Shown here piece after piece: positions 61,759 to 64,000 of a DNA stretch of 64,000 nt; position 1 is the first letter of the stretch; each line of letters begins with the position of its first letter. Under the pieces are notes generated by a model. That model ran no database searches. It worked only from the letters and a program-made list of their open reading frames with translations, and was not told the DNA's origin. A program made the translations under genes and the position numbers. Source of the stretch: Celeribacter baekdonensis. Lineage in GTDB: Bacteria; Pseudomonadota; Alphaproteobacteria; Rhodobacterales; Rhodobacteraceae. The stretch is from the NCBI RefSeq assembly GCF_003047105.1, contig NZ_CP028475.1, positions 3,038,001 to 3,102,000 of the forward strand, written 5' to 3'.

Positions 61759-62546
61759 TGTGCCGCCCCCTCTGCGCGACCTTGCGCAACTTCGATCTGA
61801 TGGCGCAGGCGATGTAGAATGTCGGTGGCCTCTTGTGTGTAAATCACTTCCAAATCGGTGCGCCCCGAAAGTTTCACATTTTCAATATGTTGGGTCGTTG
61901 CTGGTCGGCCAGAGAGCACAATCACCTCATCGGCCAGATAGACGCTTTCGCGCAAATCATGGGTGATCAACACGCCGGTAAACGGTTCTTCGGCGCGCAG
62001 ACGGTGCATGGTTTGCCACAGGTCTTCGCGGGTAAAGGCATCGAGCGCACCAAAGGGTTCGTCCATGATCAACACGTCGGGTTTGTGCACAATCGAGCGA
62101 CAAAGCGAGGCGCGTTGACGCATCCCGCCGGAGAGTTCAGAGGGGCGTTTGTCCTCAAACCCCTCAAGACCAACGAGCGCCAAAAGATCGCGGGCGCGGT
62201 CCTGTTTTTGGCGTTTGCTCATGCTGTTGGGGACGATTTCGAGCGGCAGCAACACGTTGTCCAAAATCGTGCGCCATTCCAAAAGCACCGGGTTTTGAAA
62301 CGCCATGCCCACGGTCGAGCGCGGCGATGTGACCCGTTCGCCATGCAGCCAAACTTCGCCCTCATCGGGCTTCATCAGCCCGGCGATCAATCGCGTCAGT
62401 GTGGATTTGCCACAGCCAGACGGACCAACCACGGCGCAAAAATCGCCTTCGGGCACCGAAATGTTGAGGTTTTCGAGAACCGGCAGGGGGCCGTTTTCGG
62501 TTTTGTAGGCGTGGGTGACGCCTTTGATGTCTATGAGGTTTGTCAT
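61755..62546 (-). CDS. ABC transporter ATP-binding protein, NitT/TauT type
   Basis: 263 aa. Walker A GPSGCGKST, signature LSGGMRQRASLCRSI, Walker B VLIMDEPFGALD and THD are intact; similar to SsuB/TauB ATPases. It drives the permease coded just downstream. A strong hairpin separates it from the binding-protein gene upstream. Confidence 0.93.
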   Translation of the reverse strand: MTNLIDIKGVTHAYKTENGPLPVLENLNISVPEGDFCAVVGPSGCGKSTLTRLIAGLMKPDEGEVWLHGERVTSPRSTVGMAFQNPVLLEWRTILDNVLLPLEIVPNSMSKRQKQDRARDLLALVGLEGFEDKRPSELSGGMRQRASLCRSIVHKPDVLIMDEPFGALDAFTREDLWQTMHRLRAEEPFTGVLITHDLRESVYLADEVIVLSGRPATTQHIENVKLSGRTDLEVIYTQEATDILHRLRHQIEVAQGRAEGAAQ

Positions 62547-62577
62547 CTAACTCTCTGCCGTCTCTGAGCCGCGCCAT

Positions 62578-62616
62578 AAAAAGCGGGCGCGGCCTTTGGA
62601 AAGGTCCCGCGCCCGC
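62578..62616 (-). terminator. Intra-operon terminator-like hairpin
   Basis: On the minus strand GCGGGCGCGG and CCGCGCCCGC pair, followed by five T, right after the binding-protein gene and before the ATPase gene. It probably reduces readthrough so that the binding protein is made in excess. Confidence 0.8.
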
Positions 62617-62633
62617 ATCAATTTTCGGGGTGC

Positions 62634-63641
62634 TTATTTCAGCATCCGGTCCGCAGCGGCGGGCAGGTAGGCGTCGGTAAAATAGAGACTCGCATCCGGT
62701 GCGGCTTTGAACTCATAGACCATGCCGAGTTGTTCCAAAGAGCCTTCAAACCGGGCCGCATCAATGCCGCCAAAGCCGTTTGCCACAACGTAATCGGTCA
62801 ACACGTTGCCTTCGAGCGCAAGCTCCAGGCGGCGGGTTTCGAGGTCAACATCAGAGGCCGGGTTGTATTTCACCATGTTTTCGACGGCGGCTTTCGGATC
62901 GACAACCGCATCTTTCCAACCGGCGACAACGGCGGTCAAAAAGCCTTTGATCGCATCAGGGTGCTCGGCGGCAAAGTCGGTGTTGACCAAAAGCACGTTG
63001 CCATAAAGGCTCACGCCAAAATCGCTCATCATAATGGTCGAAATGTCATCCTCGGGCACGCCAAGACGCACGAGGTTGAGATAGGACGAGAAGTTAAAGC
63101 CCGTGACAGCATCGACTTTACCCTCGGCCAGCATCGGCTCGCGGGTCGGAAAACCGACCGGCTCGACGGTGATCTTTGACATGTCGAGATCGTTTTCGGC
63201 GGCAAAGATCGGGAACTGTGCCCATGCGCCATCGGGCGGCGGCGCGCCCAAAACGTGACCTTCAAGGTCTTTCGGCGCTTCAATCCCCAAGGATTTGCGG
63301 CCCACTACGGAAAACGCCGGAGCATCATAGATCATCATGATCGCAGTGACCGGCGCGCCGGGGTTTTGGTCGAGAAATTTCACCAGACTGTTGATGTCGG
63401 CCATGCCAACAGGGTAGGCGCCGGTGGCCACTTTCGGGATCGCATCAAGCGAGCCTTGGCCGGCGGAGATTTCCACGGATAGGTCCTGATCGGCAAAATA
63501 TCCGGCTTCGATCGCGGTGAAAAACGGGGCGGCGGGGCCTTCGAATTTCCAGTCGAGCGCAAATGGCAATGCGGTTTCGGCATAGGCGGTGGTTGCGGTC
63601 AGCGCGAAGGCTGCCAAAGTTGTAAAGGATTTATAGAACAT
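62634..63641 (-). CDS. ABC transporter substrate-binding protein (NMT1/THI5-like)
   Basis: 335 aa with a signal peptide (ALTATTAYAE). The mature start LPFALDWKFEGPAAPFFTAIEAGYFADQDL and ISAGQGSLDAIPKVATGAYPVGMADINSLV define the NMT1/THI5-like binding proteins of aromatic/pyrimidine-type or sulfonate-type importers. Ligand unknown. The start at 63641 follows GAGGGA. Confidence 0.9.
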   Translation of the reverse strand: MFYKSFTTLAAFALTATTAYAETALPFALDWKFEGPAAPFFTAIEAGYFADQDLSVEISAGQGSLDAIPKVATGAYPVGMADINSLVKFLDQNPGAPVTAIMMIYDAPAFSVVGRKSLGIEAPKDLEGHVLGAPPPDGAWAQFPIFAAENDLDMSKITVEPVGFPTREPMLAEGKVDAVTGFNFSSYLNLVRLGVPEDDISTIMMSDFGVSLYGNVLLVNTDFAAEHPDAIKGFLTAVVAGWKDAVVDPKAAVENMVKYNPASDVDLETRRLELALEGNVLTDYVVANGFGGIDAARFEGSLEQLGMVYEFKAAPDASLYFTDAYLPAAADRMLK

Positions 63642-63714
63642 GGATTTCCCTCGTGTCGTTCCGGCCCAGTGTGGCGCAGGGGCGTTTTCGCCGCGAGGGC
63701 AAGGTTCACAATCA

Positions 63715-63746
63715 TGTATACAACCTTTGTATTCGCACACAAATAC
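63715..63746. promoter_or_regulatory. Possible operator upstream of the ABC operon
   Basis: TGTATACA, a perfect 8-base palindrome (63715-63722), and a nearby inverted pair TTTGT-N8-ACAAA (63726-63743), in an AT-rich patch about 75-100 bases before the binding-protein gene. The first resembles sites of GntR/HutC-type regulators. Confidence 0.35.
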
Positions 63747-63877
63747 ATCACATAAACTCATGTGTGATTAAATATAGTGCAGGTATGGCGAATCTCGATT
63801 TCTACATGACGCAGGGGCAACCTGAGGCATGCGACTCAAGGGGCGGGTTTAGGTGACCAAGCCCACCCCTATGAATG

Positions 63878-64000
63878 TTAAAGCGTGATGCGGAATTGCG
63901 CGAAACCATCATGGCCTTCGCCCGCGTCTTCGATGGTGAGACCGTCGAGATCGGCCAGATGTTGGTGCGCGGCAGGGCCGGTTTCAAACAACACTGTGGT
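63878..64000 (-). CDS. C-terminal end of an unidentified protein
   Basis: 40 codons open from the window end to TAA at 63878, reading FETGPAAHQHLADLDGL and ending FAQFRITL. Codon use fits a real gene and it lies in the direction of the ABC operon, about 240 bases upstream. Family not recognised from this fragment. Confidence 0.5.
   Translation of the reverse strand, partial: TTVLFETGPAAHQHLADLDGLTIEDAGEGHDGFAQFRITL

Overview
The window looks like a chromosome segment of a marine roseobacter-type alphaproteobacterium (Rhodobacteraceae). Coding DNA is roughly 60% G+C. The gene set fits that group: a DmdC-like acyl-CoA dehydrogenase, ETF-ubiquinone oxidoreductase, polyhydroxybutyrate genes phaA/phaB, malyl-CoA lyase mcl1 of the ethylmalonyl-CoA pathway, aa3-oxidase subunit IV, DUF1013/TrcR, a TIGR02302 protein and COQ9. 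No rRNA, tRNA, IS element, prophage or CRISPR array was found, so this is mostly housekeeping core genome. The genus cannot be named from the sequence alone.

Layout. 0-6 kb: the 3' part of an acyl-CoA dehydrogenase, a metallo-beta-lactamase-fold hydrolase, a tiny cytochrome oxidase subunit IV gene, a lipoprotein, the azlCD amino-acid exporter and greA with a membrane protein. 6-13 kb: ETF-QO, a TPR protein, ispE, a polyprenyl diphosphate synthase whose 3' end is tandemly triplicated, DUF2007, a TrmN6-like methyltransferase and a YdcH-like protein. 13-17.3 kb: an EamA exporter, phaB, phaA and an EAL protein. 17.6-22.3 kb: a PAS protein split in two, tlpA, argH, a small lipoprotein and lysA. 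Three single-base homopolymer frameshifts fall here. 22-31 kb: a TIGR02302 protein, a zinc-ribbon protein, ftsEX, plsC, a PPOX protein, accA and an AraC/GyrI regulator. 31-35 kb: mcl1, divergent from a dgcN-dgcA-D-aminotransferase operon for D-glutamate/D-amino-acid catabolism. 35-41.6 kb: two small membrane-anchored RTX-type proteins enclosing DUF1244, a CHMI-like protein, N-formylglutamate amidohydrolase, pyruvate kinase, rpmI and rplT.

41.7-46.2 kb: pheS and pheT, separated by an accessory insert that holds a low-GC membrane-protein gene, a decayed copy of the pheT 5' end and an ASCH gene. 46-55 kb: a GT39 protein, GST, mscL, an Lrp regulator, an AcoR-like regulator with a perfect operator palindrome in front of an aldehyde dehydrogenase and DUF779, then rpsU, coq9 and a quinone reductase. 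55-64 kb: RNase T2, trcR, the dnaX-ybaB-recR operon, SRP RNA (ffs) followed by a 13-codon ORF, an intrinsic terminator and rsgA, and a NitT/TauT-type ABC transporter.

The most unusual points are: (i) ffs, leader-peptide ORF and terminator placed directly before rsgA, arranged like an attenuator; (ii) the foreign-looking insert between pheS and pheT with a diverged pheT start fragment; (iii) frameshifts in lysA and a PAS gene; (iv) the D-glutamate cluster; (v) a long inverted repeat that contains the stop codons of two convergent genes. All calls come from reading the sequence by eye; no database search was run.
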